This document shows positions 17,762 through 26,968 of a DNA stretch of 64,000 nucleotides, piece by piece (the first letter of the stretch is position 1; every line of letters begins with the position of its first letter). Source of the DNA: JAJTFW01 sp046330075 (GTDB lineage: Bacteria; Bacteroidota; Bacteroidia; AKYH767-A; OLB10); NCBI GenBank assembly GCA_046330075.1, contig JAXLTL010000003.1, positions 271,986 to 335,985 of the forward strand. The letters are read 5' to 3'. The position numbers and the translations under genes were made by a program. Below the pieces are notes generated by a model. It made no database searches. It was not told the origin of the DNA and worked only from the letters and a program-made list of their open reading frames with translations.

Positions 17762-17781
17762 TTCGATAAGGTTTAAAGCAG

Positions 17782-17834
17782 TAATTTTGCTTCGTTTGAA
17801 CACAAAAATAATCACAAAAGTTACAAATTATCAA
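17782..17834. promoter_or_regulatory. Divergent promoter region between ferredoxin and acyl-CoA reductase
   Basis: On the minus strand, TATTTTTG at 17810-17803 with TTG at 17834-17832 (21-bp spacer) fits the TTG-N-TAnnTTTG consensus for the ferredoxin gene. On the plus strand, TAATTTTG at 17782-17789 is a candidate -7 for the reductase, but no TTG lies at the right distance, so that one is weak. Confidence 0.45.
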
Positions 17835-17846
17835 AGTGCTCCGGAT

Positions 17847-18896
17847 ATGATGGAATTGCAGCAACGTGTGGAAGGATTGGTTAAATGGGGGCATGCTTTA
17901 CATGCACTCATCGAAGAACTGGAGTCAGATCTTGCTCAGGAAAATGGTAATCCATTGAGAGCCATAGTTCAACAAGCTTACCGGACAAATGCTTGGTTTA
18001 CACCGGAATTTTCATTGCGTTCACTGAAGTCATTGGCACAATGGCTCGATAAATCTGCCCTGGAGGCCTGGTTGAAGTCTTATCCGGAATTGGAATCTTC
18101 ATCTAAGTCTTTGAAAACGATAGGTGTTGTGATGGCCGGCAATATTCCTGCTGTCGGATTCCACGATCTCATTTCGGTCCTTGTTTCCGGTAACCGTGCT
18201 TTGGTGAAACTATCATCCGATGACGCTGTGATCATTCCTTTTCTCGTTAATGTGTTATTAGATGTATCTCAGGATTTTAAGCCATTAGTTCAGATTGGAT
18301 ATAAATTTCAGGAAATTGATGCGGTCATCGCTACGGGTAGCAATAATTCAGCCCGTTATTTTGATTATTACTTCGGAAAGTATCCGCATATCATCCGTAA
18401 AAACCGTAATTCACTGGCGATACTGAATGGCAATGAAACCGCAGCACAGTTGTCAGCTTTAGGAGATGATATCTTCAGTTACTTCGGATTGGGTTGCCGT
18501 AATGTGTCGAAATTAATGGTACCCGAAGGGTATGCTTTTGATGCCTTTTTTGAAAGCATTGAAGTGTATGGTGAAAAGCTGATGCAGCATAACAAGTACA
18601 TGAATAATTACGATTATCACCGTGCCTTGTATCTGCTGAATAATGAACCGTTCCTCACTAACAATTTCCTTTCCCTGCGACAGAGTGATATTTTGTCGAC
18701 ACCGGTGTCGGTGCTGCATTATGATTATTACGCCGGGACAGAAGATCTTGCGGCGAAAATTGAAGCGGATACGGACCGGATTCAGTGCATAGTGGGAGGG
18801 AAATATCTGCCGCTCGGGACGTCTCAACAGCCGGGTCTCTCCGATTACGCCGATGGTGTGGATACGTTGCGCTTTCTGATTGGCTTGCAGGATTAA
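17847..18896 (+). CDS. LuxC-like acyl-CoA reductase
   Basis: 349 residues. Resembles the acyl-CoA reductase (LuxC, PF05893) family: IGVVMAGNIPAVGFHDLISVLVSGN, KLSSDDAVIIPFL, and SYFGLGCRNVSKLMVPEGY with the catalytic Cys in GLGCRNV. It would reduce acyl-CoA to aldehyde using NAD(P)H. No luxABDE genes are present, so bioluminescence is not implied; in Bacteroidota the gene commonly lies by a ferredoxin and serC/serA as here. The start at 17847/17850 (MMELQQRV) is the first ATG pair consistent with the domain. It ends with a 4-bp overlap with the convergent beta-helix gene. Confidence 0.82.
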   Translation: MMELQQRVEGLVKWGHALHALIEELESDLAQENGNPLRAIVQQAYRTNAWFTPEFSLRSLKSLAQWLDKSALEAWLKSYPELESSSKSLKTIGVVMAGNIPAVGFHDLISVLVSGNRALVKLSSDDAVIIPFLVNVLLDVSQDFKPLVQIGYKFQEIDAVIATGSNNSARYFDYYFGKYPHIIRKNRNSLAILNGNETAAQLSALGDDIFSYFGLGCRNVSKLMVPEGYAFDAFFESIEVYGEKLMQHNKYMNNYDYHRALYLLNNEPFLTNNFLSLRQSDILSTPVSVLHYDYYAGTEDLAAKIEADTDRIQCIVGGKYLPLGTSQQPGLSDYADGVDTLRFLIGLQD

Positions 18897-20371
18897 TCCC
18901 GTTCGTACGCTCCTAAATCAGGGTTGGCAGTACTGCCGTTCGGACGCTGGTTGCCGCGTATGTCAATGGTCATGGGTGGTGTTACACCAGTCTGAATATA
19001 CAGCGGGTTTCCTTTCTGTGTTGCAAACGCCAGTGTGTCGAGCGTGAGATCGTTCTTATACGTATCCTTGAATTGCGGATTACTTCCCCAGATATTATCG
19101 AAGCCCGAACCATTGGTAGGTGTGTTTTCGTCGGTTTTCAGAATACAATAACTGAAGTTGAAGGTTGAAGTGGCACCGGATTTAAAGTCAAGTTCGAGCT
19201 CGTTATCATTGTTACCGTAAATGATGCAGTTTTTGAAATCCGCTTTTACGAGATCAACTGGAACCGTGGTATTGGAGGTGTTTACGGTGTAATTGTTGAG
19301 ATATACAGCAGGCGTGCTGCGTTGTCCAAAGTTCCAGTAGTTGCCGAATGTACAGTGTGTGAATTCATAGCTGCCGCCGATGGTGAGTGCAGCAGTGTAG
19401 AGGCCACAATTGGAGATCACATCGTTCCATCCGCTCATAACGAAATTGCGGGCGAAGATGCCCAGTCCGCTCATGTTTCGTATCTCCGTATTCGTTAGTT
19501 TCAGTGATTCAGGCATCTGCGGATCAAACAATGTTTCGCACTGTAACCCGATGAACCCGTTCTTGATGATCGCGTAGTCTATTTCATTGTTGCCTCCATC
19601 GTTGATCCAGATGCGGTCCCATTGACCAGGCTCTTCCTGCAGTGACTGCTCTCTGCGAAGCCCCTGAAATACGGCCGGATTTTCTTTCGTACCCTGTACC
19701 TTCAATGTGCCGCCTTTGTAAACCCAGAGTCCGGCATTATTGCTGAAGTGAATATTCGTTCCCGGACCTATTACCAGGGTTTGTGTCGAATCCACCACTG
19801 CATATCCTCCATAAACAACATAAGGCAGCGTATTATCCCAGTTTACCGTTGCATTGAGATTGGTATCAATCAGCACATAGGGCGGGAGATTTACATTCTG
19901 TTTCTTGGCCACGAAGAAATGTGCATTCTGGCCCCAGGCTACCAGGTCGATGTCCTGAATATTACCATTGGTTTCGAAAACGATGGAGTCCTGTACGATA
20001 TAGGGAAGAATGGAAGAGTTCGGATCAATAGTCACTTCCACAAAGACCCATATACTGTCACCCGCACGGATTTCAAGGTCAGAAAAGACTTTGCCGGGGG
20101 TTCCGTTTACGTTCATCCGGAAAAGAGAAGAATTGCCTCCTGCCAGCCGGATGGTTGAAATCTTCATTGGTTGGTCATGACGGTTATAAATGCGGAAATT
20201 CTTGGTAACAGAGCCGATACTTACGAAAACGGTATCGAACATAATGGTATCATCGGAAAATTCCAGGGTCGCCGAAGGGTCAGTCAGGAGATCGTCTTTT
20301 TTGCAGGAAGATACTGATGTTATCGCTAAAACTGTGATAATCAGTATTTTTATTGAGGTAGATAGCCGCAT
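18893..20371 (-). CDS. Lipoprotein with right-handed beta-helix-like repeats
   Basis: 492 residues with a lipoprotein signal (LIITVLAITSVSSCKK, lipobox SVSSC). The first third contains Ig-like beta sandwich strands (DTIMFDTVFVSIGSVTKNFRIYN; SIWVFVEVTID). The rest resembles a parallel beta-helix (GGTLKVQGTKENPAVFQG; IDYAIIKNGFIGLQC; FKNCIIYGNNDNELEL). It ends NPDLGAYERD, a common ending of such Bacteroidota surface proteins. Likely anchored in the outer membrane; ligand unknown. Confidence 0.8.
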   Translation of the reverse strand: MRLSTSIKILIITVLAITSVSSCKKDDLLTDPSATLEFSDDTIMFDTVFVSIGSVTKNFRIYNRHDQPMKISTIRLAGGNSSLFRMNVNGTPGKVFSDLEIRAGDSIWVFVEVTIDPNSSILPYIVQDSIVFETNGNIQDIDLVAWGQNAHFFVAKKQNVNLPPYVLIDTNLNATVNWDNTLPYVVYGGYAVVDSTQTLVIGPGTNIHFSNNAGLWVYKGGTLKVQGTKENPAVFQGLRREQSLQEEPGQWDRIWINDGGNNEIDYAIIKNGFIGLQCETLFDPQMPESLKLTNTEIRNMSGLGIFARNFVMSGWNDVISNCGLYTAALTIGGSYEFTHCTFGNYWNFGQRSTPAVYLNNYTVNTSNTTVPVDLVKADFKNCIIYGNNDNELELDFKSGATSTFNFSYCILKTDENTPTNGSGFDNIWGSNPQFKDTYKNDLTLDTLAFATQKGNPLYIQTGVTPPMTIDIRGNQRPNGSTANPDLGAYERD

Positions 20372-20439
20372 GGAGGTACAAATATAACCGGATCAGGGTT
20401 TAAGCCGGCATCGATTTTAACAGATATTTTCGGCAGATA

Positions 20440-20469
20440 TTGTTTCCAGTATAAAAATACGTATCTTTG
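20440..20469 (+). promoter_or_regulatory. Promoter of rpmE2, TTG-N19-TATCTTTG
   Basis: TTG at 20440-20442 and TATCTTTG at 20462-20469, spaced 19 bp, are an excellent match to the Bacteroidota housekeeping promoter. The predicted transcription start is near 20476, giving a leader of about 15 nt before the ATG at 20491. Confidence 0.75.
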
Positions 20470-20490
20470 CCGCCCATTCAGTTGAAGTAC

Positions 20491-20760
20491 ATGAAAAAAG
20501 ACATCCATCCGAAGAACTACCGTTTCGTAGTATTTAAAGATATCTCTACCGATTATGCTTTCATGACCCGTTCTGCGGTTGACACGAAAGAAACCATCAA
20601 GTGGGAAGACGGTAACGAATATCCCCTGGTAAAGCTTGAGATCTCTCACATGAGCCATCCTTTCTATACCGGTAAAATGAAACTGGTAGATACCGCTGGT
20701 CGTGTTGATAAATTCCGCACCCGTTATGAGAAGGCTAAAAAGCCTGCATCTCAGAAATAA
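20491..20760 (+). CDS. rpmE2: Ribosomal protein L31 type B
   Basis: 89 residues beginning MKKDIHPKNYRFVVFKD, with SHPFYTGKMKLVDTAGRVDKF; this is the conserved L31 family. Type B L31 lacks the zinc-binding cysteines of type A, and none are present here. It belongs to the large ribosomal subunit. The ATG at 20491 is favoured over an upstream in-frame ATG at 20467, which lies inside the promoter -7 element. A strong terminator follows. Confidence 0.95.
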   Translation: MKKDIHPKNYRFVVFKDISTDYAFMTRSAVDTKETIKWEDGNEYPLVKLEISHMSHPFYTGKMKLVDTAGRVDKFRTRYEKAKKPASQK

Positions 20761-20781
20761 TTGAATAACAACCCCTTACTT

Positions 20782-20810
20782 GAAAGCCGCCTCCAAAGGG
20801 CGGCTTTCTT
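20782..20810 (+). terminator. Terminator after rpmE2
   Basis: Perfect 10-bp stem GAAAGCCGCC/GGCGGCTTTC with a 7-nt loop, followed by a short T-containing tract (TTGCATTT). It is located 21 bp beyond the stop codon. Confidence 0.75.
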
Positions 20811-20956
20811 GCATTTATGAAGAAATCCGTTGTTAAATACTTGTATCCGGTTAGCATGCGGATATTCAAAAAATATTCTTTTTATTTGTTGATGTCGCTT
20901 TTGATTGCAATACAATCATAGCGATTAATCATAAAACAATCAAAATTTATAAAGTA

Positions 20957-21973
20957 ATGGCAACAGAAGCTACAGATGCGAAAGAGAAACTGAAAGTTTT
21001 ACAACTCGCGATTGACAAGATTGAAAAGACCTATGGAAAAGGAACCATCATGCGGATGGGTGACGATGCAGTTGAAGCAGTGGAAGCAATTCCTACAGGT
21101 TCTATCACACTCGATAATGCACTGGGAATAGGCGGATATCCGAAAGGACGTATCATTGAAATTTATGGTCCGGAATCATCCGGTAAAACAACACTGGCGA
21201 TTCATGCAATTGCCAATGTGCAAAAAGCAGGTGGTATCGCTGCCTTCATTGATGCGGAGCATGCCTTTGATCGATTCTATGCTCAGAAACTGGGCGTTGA
21301 TATTGAAAACCTGCTGATCTCTCAACCCGATAATGGTGAGCAGGCACTGGAAATTGCAGATAATCTGATCCGCTCCGGCGCTATTGATATCATCGTGATC
21401 GACTCAGTTGCAGCACTTACTCCAAAGAGCGAAATTGAAGGAGAGATGGGTGAGAGCAAAATGGGTCTCCAGGCACGTTTGATGTCGCAGGCACTCCGTA
21501 AACTAACGGCAACGATTAGCCGTACAGGTTGCTGCTGCATCTTCATCAACCAGCTGCGTGAGAAAATCGGCGTGATGTTCGGCAACCCTGAAACGACTAC
21601 CGGTGGTAACGCGCTCAAGTTCTATGCTTCCGTTCGCCTCGACATCCGTCGTATCGGACAAATCAAGGAAGGTGAAACCGTTGCCGGTAACCGTACCAAG
21701 GTGAAAATCGTGAAGAATAAAGTAGCACCTCCGTTCCGCCTCGCTGAGTTCGATATCATGTACGGAGAAGGTATCTCCAAACTTGGTGAAATTGTTGACC
21801 TCGGTGTGGAATTGAACGTGCTGAAGAAAGCAGGTTCATGGTTCAGCTATGGTGATACGAAAATCGGTCAGGGCCGTGATGCGGTGAAACAAACACTCGC
21901 TGATAATCCGGAGCTCTGTGAAGAGATTGAAGCAAAAATCCGTGCCGCCTTCTCAGCGAAAGCGGAAGAGTAA
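20957..21973 (+). CDS. recA: Recombinase RecA
   Basis: 338 residues. Walker A is GPESSGKTT at 71-79, Walker B is IDIIVIDSVAAL, with L2/DNA-binding region segments FINQLREKIGVMFGNPETTTGGNALKF and the KIVKNKVAPPF region. It forms ATP-dependent filaments on single-stranded DNA for recombination and SOS induction. Length is typical, with a short acidic C-terminal tail. The upstream region has no recognisable LexA box. A hairpin with a T6 tract follows. Confidence 0.98.
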   Translation: MATEATDAKEKLKVLQLAIDKIEKTYGKGTIMRMGDDAVEAVEAIPTGSITLDNALGIGGYPKGRIIEIYGPESSGKTTLAIHAIANVQKAGGIAAFIDAEHAFDRFYAQKLGVDIENLLISQPDNGEQALEIADNLIRSGAIDIIVIDSVAALTPKSEIEGEMGESKMGLQARLMSQALRKLTATISRTGCCCIFINQLREKIGVMFGNPETTTGGNALKFYASVRLDIRRIGQIKEGETVAGNRTKVKIVKNKVAPPFRLAEFDIMYGEGISKLGEIVDLGVELNVLKKAGSWFSYGDTKIGQGRDAVKQTLADNPELCEEIEAKIRAAFSAKAEE

Positions 21974-22020
21974 ATACTGATTCGCCCTGGTGGCGAAATG
22001 TTAAGATGTTTTGAATGGGA

Positions 22021-22048
22021 GGGTGGGGCCAATGCTCCGCCCTTTTTT
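22021..22048 (+). terminator. Rho-independent terminator after recA
   Basis: GGGTGGGGC (22021-22029) pairs with GCTCCGCCC (22034-22042), allowing two G-U pairs, with a 4-nt loop and six T residues at 22043-22048. Confidence 0.8.
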
Positions 22049-22275
22049 CATGTCTGTATAATCTGAATAATATTCACCGGACAATTTTTCGCGGCCATCA
22101 GGTTTTCATCCAGCTCGTGTTCATGGATGATCACCGAGTAAATCCCTTTCTTCTCTTTACCGCCAATGAGCACACTCTTCCCATCTTTCTTCGAAATCCT
22201 CCAACGATGATGTGCTGCTTCAACACAGGCATTGCAGCCAATGCATTTATTGCGATGCTGAATTATCCTGATCAT
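22048..22275 (-). CDS. Small 4Fe-4S ferredoxin
   Basis: 75 residues with one CIGCNACVEAAHHRW motif and a distal NCPVNII cysteine: three cysteines in CxxCxxC spacing plus CP, enough for one 4Fe-4S cluster. Its start overlaps the end of the upstream U32 peptidase gene by 29 bp, so the two are translationally coupled. U32 proteins of the TrhP type need Fe-S chemistry in tRNA wobble uridine hydroxylation, so this may be their electron donor; that is an inference from adjacency. Confidence 0.85.
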   Translation of the reverse strand: MIRIIQHRNKCIGCNACVEAAHHRWRISKKDGKSVLIGGKEKKGIYSVIIHEHELDENLMAAKNCPVNIIQIIQT

Positions 22276-23506
22276 TGGACGAAACGACTTTGTACAGTTT
22301 GTCAGAGGCCCGGATAATTTCCGGTATCCGCAGTGAAAATGATTGTCCCTTGGTAACCGTCTCTACCGGCCGATCGTCTACCCGTAATTCTTCAACTACC
22401 GATTCAACGATTCCGGTAGTGGGACCTGTTACCATGATTCGGTTTCCAACAGAGAGCTGGTCGGTCTCTAGTTTGAACTCCGCCACCTGCAATTGGTTGA
22501 AATATTTTACTCCTCTGCCTACATAAATCTTCTTCAGCGTAGCCTTCGATCCGTACACTTCCGACCATTCGCCCATTTCTTTGCCGAGATAATATCCGTC
22601 CCAGAATCCGCGATTGAAAACTGTGGAGAGTTCTTCCTTCCATTGCTCTGCCTTCTCTTTCGAATACGTGCCATTCTCCCATGCATCGATAGCTTCGCGG
22701 TAACAACGGGTAGTGGTATATACATAATCTACCGACCGGCCTCGCCCTTCTATCTTCAGAATATTCACCCCTGTTTCCAGTACCTGATCCAGAAAATCAA
22801 TCGTACAAAGATCTTTCGCCGACATGATATATTCATTGTCAACTTCAAACTCTATTCCTTCTTCTTTATCAGTCACCACATAGGAGCGACGGCAATTCTG
22901 TATGCAGGCCCCGCGGTTGGCAGAGGCAAAATGAGAGTGCAGACTCAAATAACATTTGCCGGATACCGCCATGCAAAGAGCTCCGTGAGCAAAGATCTCA
23001 ATACGTACCGGCTCTCCGGAAATCCCACGGATATCGTCGCGTTTGATCTGCCGGATGATATCGCCCACCTGTTTGAGACTGAGTTCACGTGCCAATACAA
23101 TCGTATCGCAGAAAGATGCAAAGAACTCCACACTTTCAGCATTGCTTACATTAGCCTGAGTGGATACATGCACCGGCAATCCGATTTTCTTTGCATACCC
23201 GAACACAGCCTGATCTGATGCGATGATTGCATCAATCTGCTGTCGCTTCGCTTCGTCAAGAATCGACTTCATCAGCCGCACATCGTGATCGTAGATGATC
23301 GTATTGATGGTCAGATAGGCGCGTACACCGTGTTCGTTGCAGCGGGAACGGATTTCAGCCAGATCTTCAATGGTGAAGTTGTTGCTCGATCTGGCCCGCA
23401 TATTGAGCTGCTCGATACCAAAATATACGGCATCAGCGCCGGCTTTGATAGCAGCCATCATCGACTCGAAGGATCCGGCCGGAGCCAGCAATTCAGTATT
23501 TTTCAT
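22247..23506 (-). CDS. Peptidase U32 family protein, TrhP/YegQ-like
   Basis: 419 residues. It has ELLAPAGSFESMMAAIKAGADAVYFG at the N-terminus and the U32 signature EIFAHGALCMAVSGKCYLS, followed by SANRGACIQNCRRSY with further cysteines that probably bind an Fe-S cluster. It ends with the small C-terminal beta domain seen in YegQ. E. coli TrhP hydroxylates U34 of tRNA using prephenate; classical protease activity is doubtful. The start at 23506 is the ATG directly before the conserved KNTELLAPAG. It overlaps the ferredoxin gene by 29 bp. Confidence 0.9.
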   Translation of the reverse strand: MKNTELLAPAGSFESMMAAIKAGADAVYFGIEQLNMRARSSNNFTIEDLAEIRSRCNEHGVRAYLTINTIIYDHDVRLMKSILDEAKRQQIDAIIASDQAVFGYAKKIGLPVHVSTQANVSNAESVEFFASFCDTIVLARELSLKQVGDIIRQIKRDDIRGISGEPVRIEIFAHGALCMAVSGKCYLSLHSHFASANRGACIQNCRRSYVVTDKEEGIEFEVDNEYIMSAKDLCTIDFLDQVLETGVNILKIEGRGRSVDYVYTTTRCYREAIDAWENGTYSKEKAEQWKEELSTVFNRGFWDGYYLGKEMGEWSEVYGSKATLKKIYVGRGVKYFNQLQVAEFKLETDQLSVGNRIMVTGPTTGIVESVVEELRVDDRPVETVTKGQSFSLRIPEIIRASDKLYKVVSSNDQDNSASQ

Positions 23507-23709
23507 AGTAGTTGCGGCCTGCAAAAGTGAACTATTCAGTGGAGTTGGCGAATGACTTAGATCAGTCCTGGAAATTAGTTTCTGATGAATCACCCGCACA
23601 ACGCTCTGTCGAAGGGATCCGGGTTTAGTATCCGGATGAATGTCGTCAGTGAAAACCTGCCATATGAACTTTTTGTCATTTCTGCCAAACAGAAAAATTC
23701 TGGTATTAA

Positions 23710-23735
23710 AAAAGGCGTCACTTTCGCAACGCCTT
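23710..23735 (-). terminator. Terminator of the downstream T9SS gene
   Basis: On the minus strand, AAGGCGT and ACGCCTT form a stem with a 10-nt loop followed by six to seven T residues, 25 bp after the stop codon at 23760. Confidence 0.75.
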
Positions 23736-23759
23736 CTATTCTAACACAGGAAAATATGA

Positions 23760-25061
23760 TCAATCAATTACTACCAGTCGCGAGGAGGCGATGGAAATCC
23801 CCTCTGAATTCACAGTTAGGATATACATGCCTTTCGGCAGTGGTTTTACCGAAATAGTATTGTTTCCCGGGAAGATAGTGCTATTCAAAAGCAAACGGCC
23901 GGCCATATCATATACAATAGCGCCGAGATGGCCTTGAACGGTCTCCGGAATTTGAAGAGTGATCTGCTCAGCAGCAGGGTTCGGGAAGAGCTGAATTCCG
24001 GCCGTTTCCAGTTCTCCTGTTCCGGAACAAACAACGTAATTAATATTGATGGTATCCTGATCAACACAGCCGAAATTATTTGTGACAACTACCGAATAGG
24101 AACTGGTTCCACCGGTTCCGCCAGGTGCAGGAACGCCCAGCACAGGGGTTGTAATACCGGTACTCCAGATGTACGTATTGTTGCCCGATGTTCCTGTTGT
24201 GAGAATGATGGACTGGTTGGTGCACAGGGTGGTGTCATTACCCAGATTTACAACAGGTGCGTTTACCGCAAAGGCAATAATGGTATCCTTTCGTACGGGA
24301 CAATACATCGCTGTGCCGTAGGGGTATGAGGTATAAATGTATTGCCCACCTGTATTAACACCATTGGTAAAGGTGCCCAGGTAACTATTCCCCAATACGG
24401 ATGGGCCAGCCCAGGTTCCTGTATTGACCGGGGAATTGGCGATGGTAGAAAAAAGGTCTGTGGAGGAGACGTTATTGCAAATTCCTGCTACCGCAGAAGT
24501 ATGAGTGATGACACAATGTTCCAGCTTATAATCGTCGATGGCCAGATCGTTTCCTCCTGGGCTTCCGTCGATATTGGTGTAAATTGAAAAGATGATGGAA
24601 TCGGTTGATGGGGTAAGGGTGCTGGAGATATAGTTGGTCCAGGCAGGGGCGTATCCGGGCAAGAGGCTGGGGACAGAGTCAAGAACCGTCCCGTTTTCAT
24701 CACTGATTACAATTTTAATATCGCATTGCACTCCGGAGAATGAGGTAGCAAACCAGATGTTCATACGGATCGGAACACCCGGACAAAAACCCATTACCCG
24801 TTCAAATACTTTTGCTCCTGCACAGGTTCCGGCCCCTCCGTTGCAGTTTAAGAAATTGAGGTAAGCAGCGGTGCTGCCACTATGCACGGCAAATGTTTGT
24901 GGGGTTGTATGTACCGTTGTGCCGGGTAAAATTCCAACGATGGCAGAGGTATATTCAAATCCATCATTAATGAGCGGCTCCCAGTTACATTGGGCAGAAG
25001 TAGAGGTGAAACCGCCAGTCAGAACCAGCAGAATCAAGGCAAAGAGTACACGTTTCTTCAT
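23760..25061 (-). CDS. Secreted T9SS type A sorting domain protein
   Basis: 433 residues. Signal peptide MKKRVLFALILLVLTGG...SAQ; a jelly-roll-like domain (VHTTPQTFAVHSGSTAAYLNF; IVISDENGTVLDSVPSLLPGY); an Ig/PKD-like segment (VVNLGNDTTLCTNQSIILTTG, a common Bacteroidota motif); and a C-terminal sorting domain (LFPNPAAEQITLQIPETVQG, LPKGMYILTVNSEG). The architecture suggests a cell-surface or secreted adhesive protein. A TAAATTTG element lies at 25086-25079 on the minus strand, about 18 bp from the ATG, without a clear -33 TTG. Confidence 0.85.
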   Translation of the reverse strand: MKKRVLFALILLVLTGGFTSTSAQCNWEPLINDGFEYTSAIVGILPGTTVHTTPQTFAVHSGSTAAYLNFLNCNGGAGTCAGAKVFERVMGFCPGVPIRMNIWFATSFSGVQCDIKIVISDENGTVLDSVPSLLPGYAPAWTNYISSTLTPSTDSIIFSIYTNIDGSPGGNDLAIDDYKLEHCVITHTSAVAGICNNVSSTDLFSTIANSPVNTGTWAGPSVLGNSYLGTFTNGVNTGGQYIYTSYPYGTAMYCPVRKDTIIAFAVNAPVVNLGNDTTLCTNQSIILTTGTSGNNTYIWSTGITTPVLGVPAPGGTGGTSSYSVVVTNNFGCVDQDTININYVVCSGTGELETAGIQLFPNPAAEQITLQIPETVQGHLGAIVYDMAGRLLLNSTIFPGNNTISVKPLPKGMYILTVNSEGISIASSRLVVID

Positions 25062-25205
25062 GAAGTGATGATTTTAGACAAATTTAAGAACTCGTCTTTC
25101 ATAATTACATATTTCACTACAATTAGGGCAAGTTGAAAGTCCTGGCCGGGACAGCCAACTGACTGATGCGGATTGCTTAAATTTACACCCTTATTCCGCC
25201 TAAGT

Positions 25206-26246
25206 ATGAAATGCAAAGTCGCCCGGTTCTTATTCCTGATCTCTTTCCTGACCTTCTTCTCTGTAGCCTGCAAGCAGGAGGTGAAGAAAGCCCCTTCTTC
25301 TGTGGCCGTACAGGACACTACCCCGTTGGGTTTGCAGATTGCGGAAGTATCCAGGAAAATCGGCGAAAACCCGAATAATGCCGATCTCTTTCACGAGCGG
25401 GCAAAACTCCACATGCAGCGAATGGACGTTGCCAACGCCATGATGGATATGCAAAAAGTTCTGAGCATTGATACCACCAAGGCGGATTATTTCCTTACTC
25501 TCGCCGATGTGCACCTGGGAGCTTCCAAGCCCGGTAAATCGAAAGCTGCATTGGAAAAATGTCTTTCCCTCGATCCTAAGAATAAACTCGCCTATGAAAA
25601 GCTGGCGGAGTTGTTCTTTCTGGTCCGCCAGTACAAGGATGCACTGAAGAATCTGGATGAAGTACTTAAACTCGACATCACCAATCCCAAAGCCTATTTC
25701 ATGAAGGGTATGTGTTATCGTGATCTTGGGGATACAACCAAGGCATTGTCAAGTTTTCAGACTGCGATAGAGCAGAAACCCGATTATTATGAGCCATATC
25801 TGCAGGAAGCCATGATCTATCATGCGCGCAACAACAAACTCGCTCTGCAATACTACGACGGTGCTTTACGGGTAAATCCGAAAAGCATCGACGCTCTGTA
25901 TGGTCGCGGATTATGGCATCAGGAAAATGAGCGCAATTATGACCTGGCCATTCAGGACTACACATCAGCGGTACAGGTATCTCCCAAAGCAGCACGCGCT
26001 CATTTTGCATTGGGATACATCCATTATCAGTACCTCAAGGTATATGATCAGGCGGTGAAACATTACAACGACGCTATTCAAGCCGATTCTACCTGGCCGG
26101 AAGCTTACTACAACAGAGGTCTTTCGTATGAAGCGATGGGTAATATCGCAGCCGCCAATCAGGATTACAGCAAGGCAATGATGCTACGCCCCAACTACAG
26201 CAATGCACAGCAGGCGGCAGCAAGAGTGAATAAGCCCGTGAAGTGA
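25206..26246 (+). CDS. TPR-repeat lipoprotein
   Basis: 346 residues starting MKCKVARFLFLISFLTFFSVACKQ: a lipoprotein signal with lipobox SVAC. The mature part is a run of about eight tetratricopeptide repeats (NADLFHERAKLHMQRMDVANAMMDMQ; AYEKLAELFFLVRQYKDALKNLDEVL; PEAYYNRGLSYEAMGNIAAANQDYSKA). TPR lipoproteins usually serve as scaffolds in envelope complexes. No partner is apparent nearby. Confidence 0.9.
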   Translation: MKCKVARFLFLISFLTFFSVACKQEVKKAPSSVAVQDTTPLGLQIAEVSRKIGENPNNADLFHERAKLHMQRMDVANAMMDMQKVLSIDTTKADYFLTLADVHLGASKPGKSKAALEKCLSLDPKNKLAYEKLAELFFLVRQYKDALKNLDEVLKLDITNPKAYFMKGMCYRDLGDTTKALSSFQTAIEQKPDYYEPYLQEAMIYHARNNKLALQYYDGALRVNPKSIDALYGRGLWHQENERNYDLAIQDYTSAVQVSPKAARAHFALGYIHYQYLKVYDQAVKHYNDAIQADSTWPEAYYNRGLSYEAMGNIAAANQDYSKAMMLRPNYSNAQQAAARVNKPVK

Positions 26247-26263
26247 TTGATTCAATGAACCAT

Positions 26264-26932
26264 TCAGGAGTCGAATCTGGAGGCATCCCATTTCGCTCCG
26301 GGAGGAAATAATGCCGGTTTGCGTTTTTTCATCTCAGCTGCAATCAGCGCACTTTTACCACCCGTTTCTTCCAGTTTTGAAATGATGTGTAGATAACTTT
26401 CTTCGTCACGGTTCTGACTTAGCTTGAAAACATTGTCGAGTTTTTCCGCTTTAATTTCAAAACCTTCAATTCCCTGAATCATCCTGCCTGTATATTCGGG
26501 AGGAAGATTAGCGAAGATGGTTGGAGAAGCTTTATTGCCTTTTTCAAATTTTAAAGTGAAGCGACGCATGAAGTCAATGAGTTCTTCCTGCGGCATGAAT
26601 CGGATATTACCCTGAATATGAACACTCATATAATTCCAGGTGGAACCTGACATTGGATTGCTGTACCACGAAGCACTGACATAACAGTCGGGCCCTGTAA
26701 ATACGGCCAGCACATTGGGGTTTTCGATGAAGGCTTTGTGGTGATCGGTATTCCGCATGATATGCCCCTGCACGTACAGTTCTCCCTCGCGAATGTCAAA
26801 TAAAAGCGGAATCTGCGTAGCTACCTGTTGTCCCGAGTTGAAACTTCCGGTGAGAAAGGCAAAGGGATGCTGCTCCAGAAAGCGGAGAATTTCCTGTTGG
26901 TCGTTTTCTTTGAAGTAGGAGAAGTGGTACAT
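26264..26932 (-). CDS. FMN-binding negative transcriptional regulator, PaiB-like
   Basis: 222 residues matching the PaiB/FMN_bind_2 family: FLEQHPFAFLTGS, ATQIPLLFD, GHIMRNTDHHKAF, VLAVFTGPDCYVSASWYSNP and TWNYMSVHIQGNIRF. The fold is a pyridoxamine-5'-phosphate-oxidase-like split barrel. B. subtilis PaiB is reported to repress protease and sporulation genes, but many homologues may be FMN/haem-binding enzymes, so a repressor role is not established here. Confidence 0.88.
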   Translation of the reverse strand: MYHFSYFKENDQQEILRFLEQHPFAFLTGSFNSGQQVATQIPLLFDIREGELYVQGHIMRNTDHHKAFIENPNVLAVFTGPDCYVSASWYSNPMSGSTWNYMSVHIQGNIRFMPQEELIDFMRRFTLKFEKGNKASPTIFANLPPEYTGRMIQGIEGFEIKAEKLDNVFKLSQNRDEESYLHIISKLEETGGKSALIAAEMKKRKPALFPPGAKWDASRFDS

Positions 26933-26968
26933 AGTATTCAGGTATTTCAGATGAATGAAAGGGCTCGT

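Noticed and set aside
17847..18896. LuxC-like gene as evidence of bioluminescence
   Set aside because: No luciferase or fatty-acid reductase partner genes are present; the family is widespread in non-luminous Bacteroidota.
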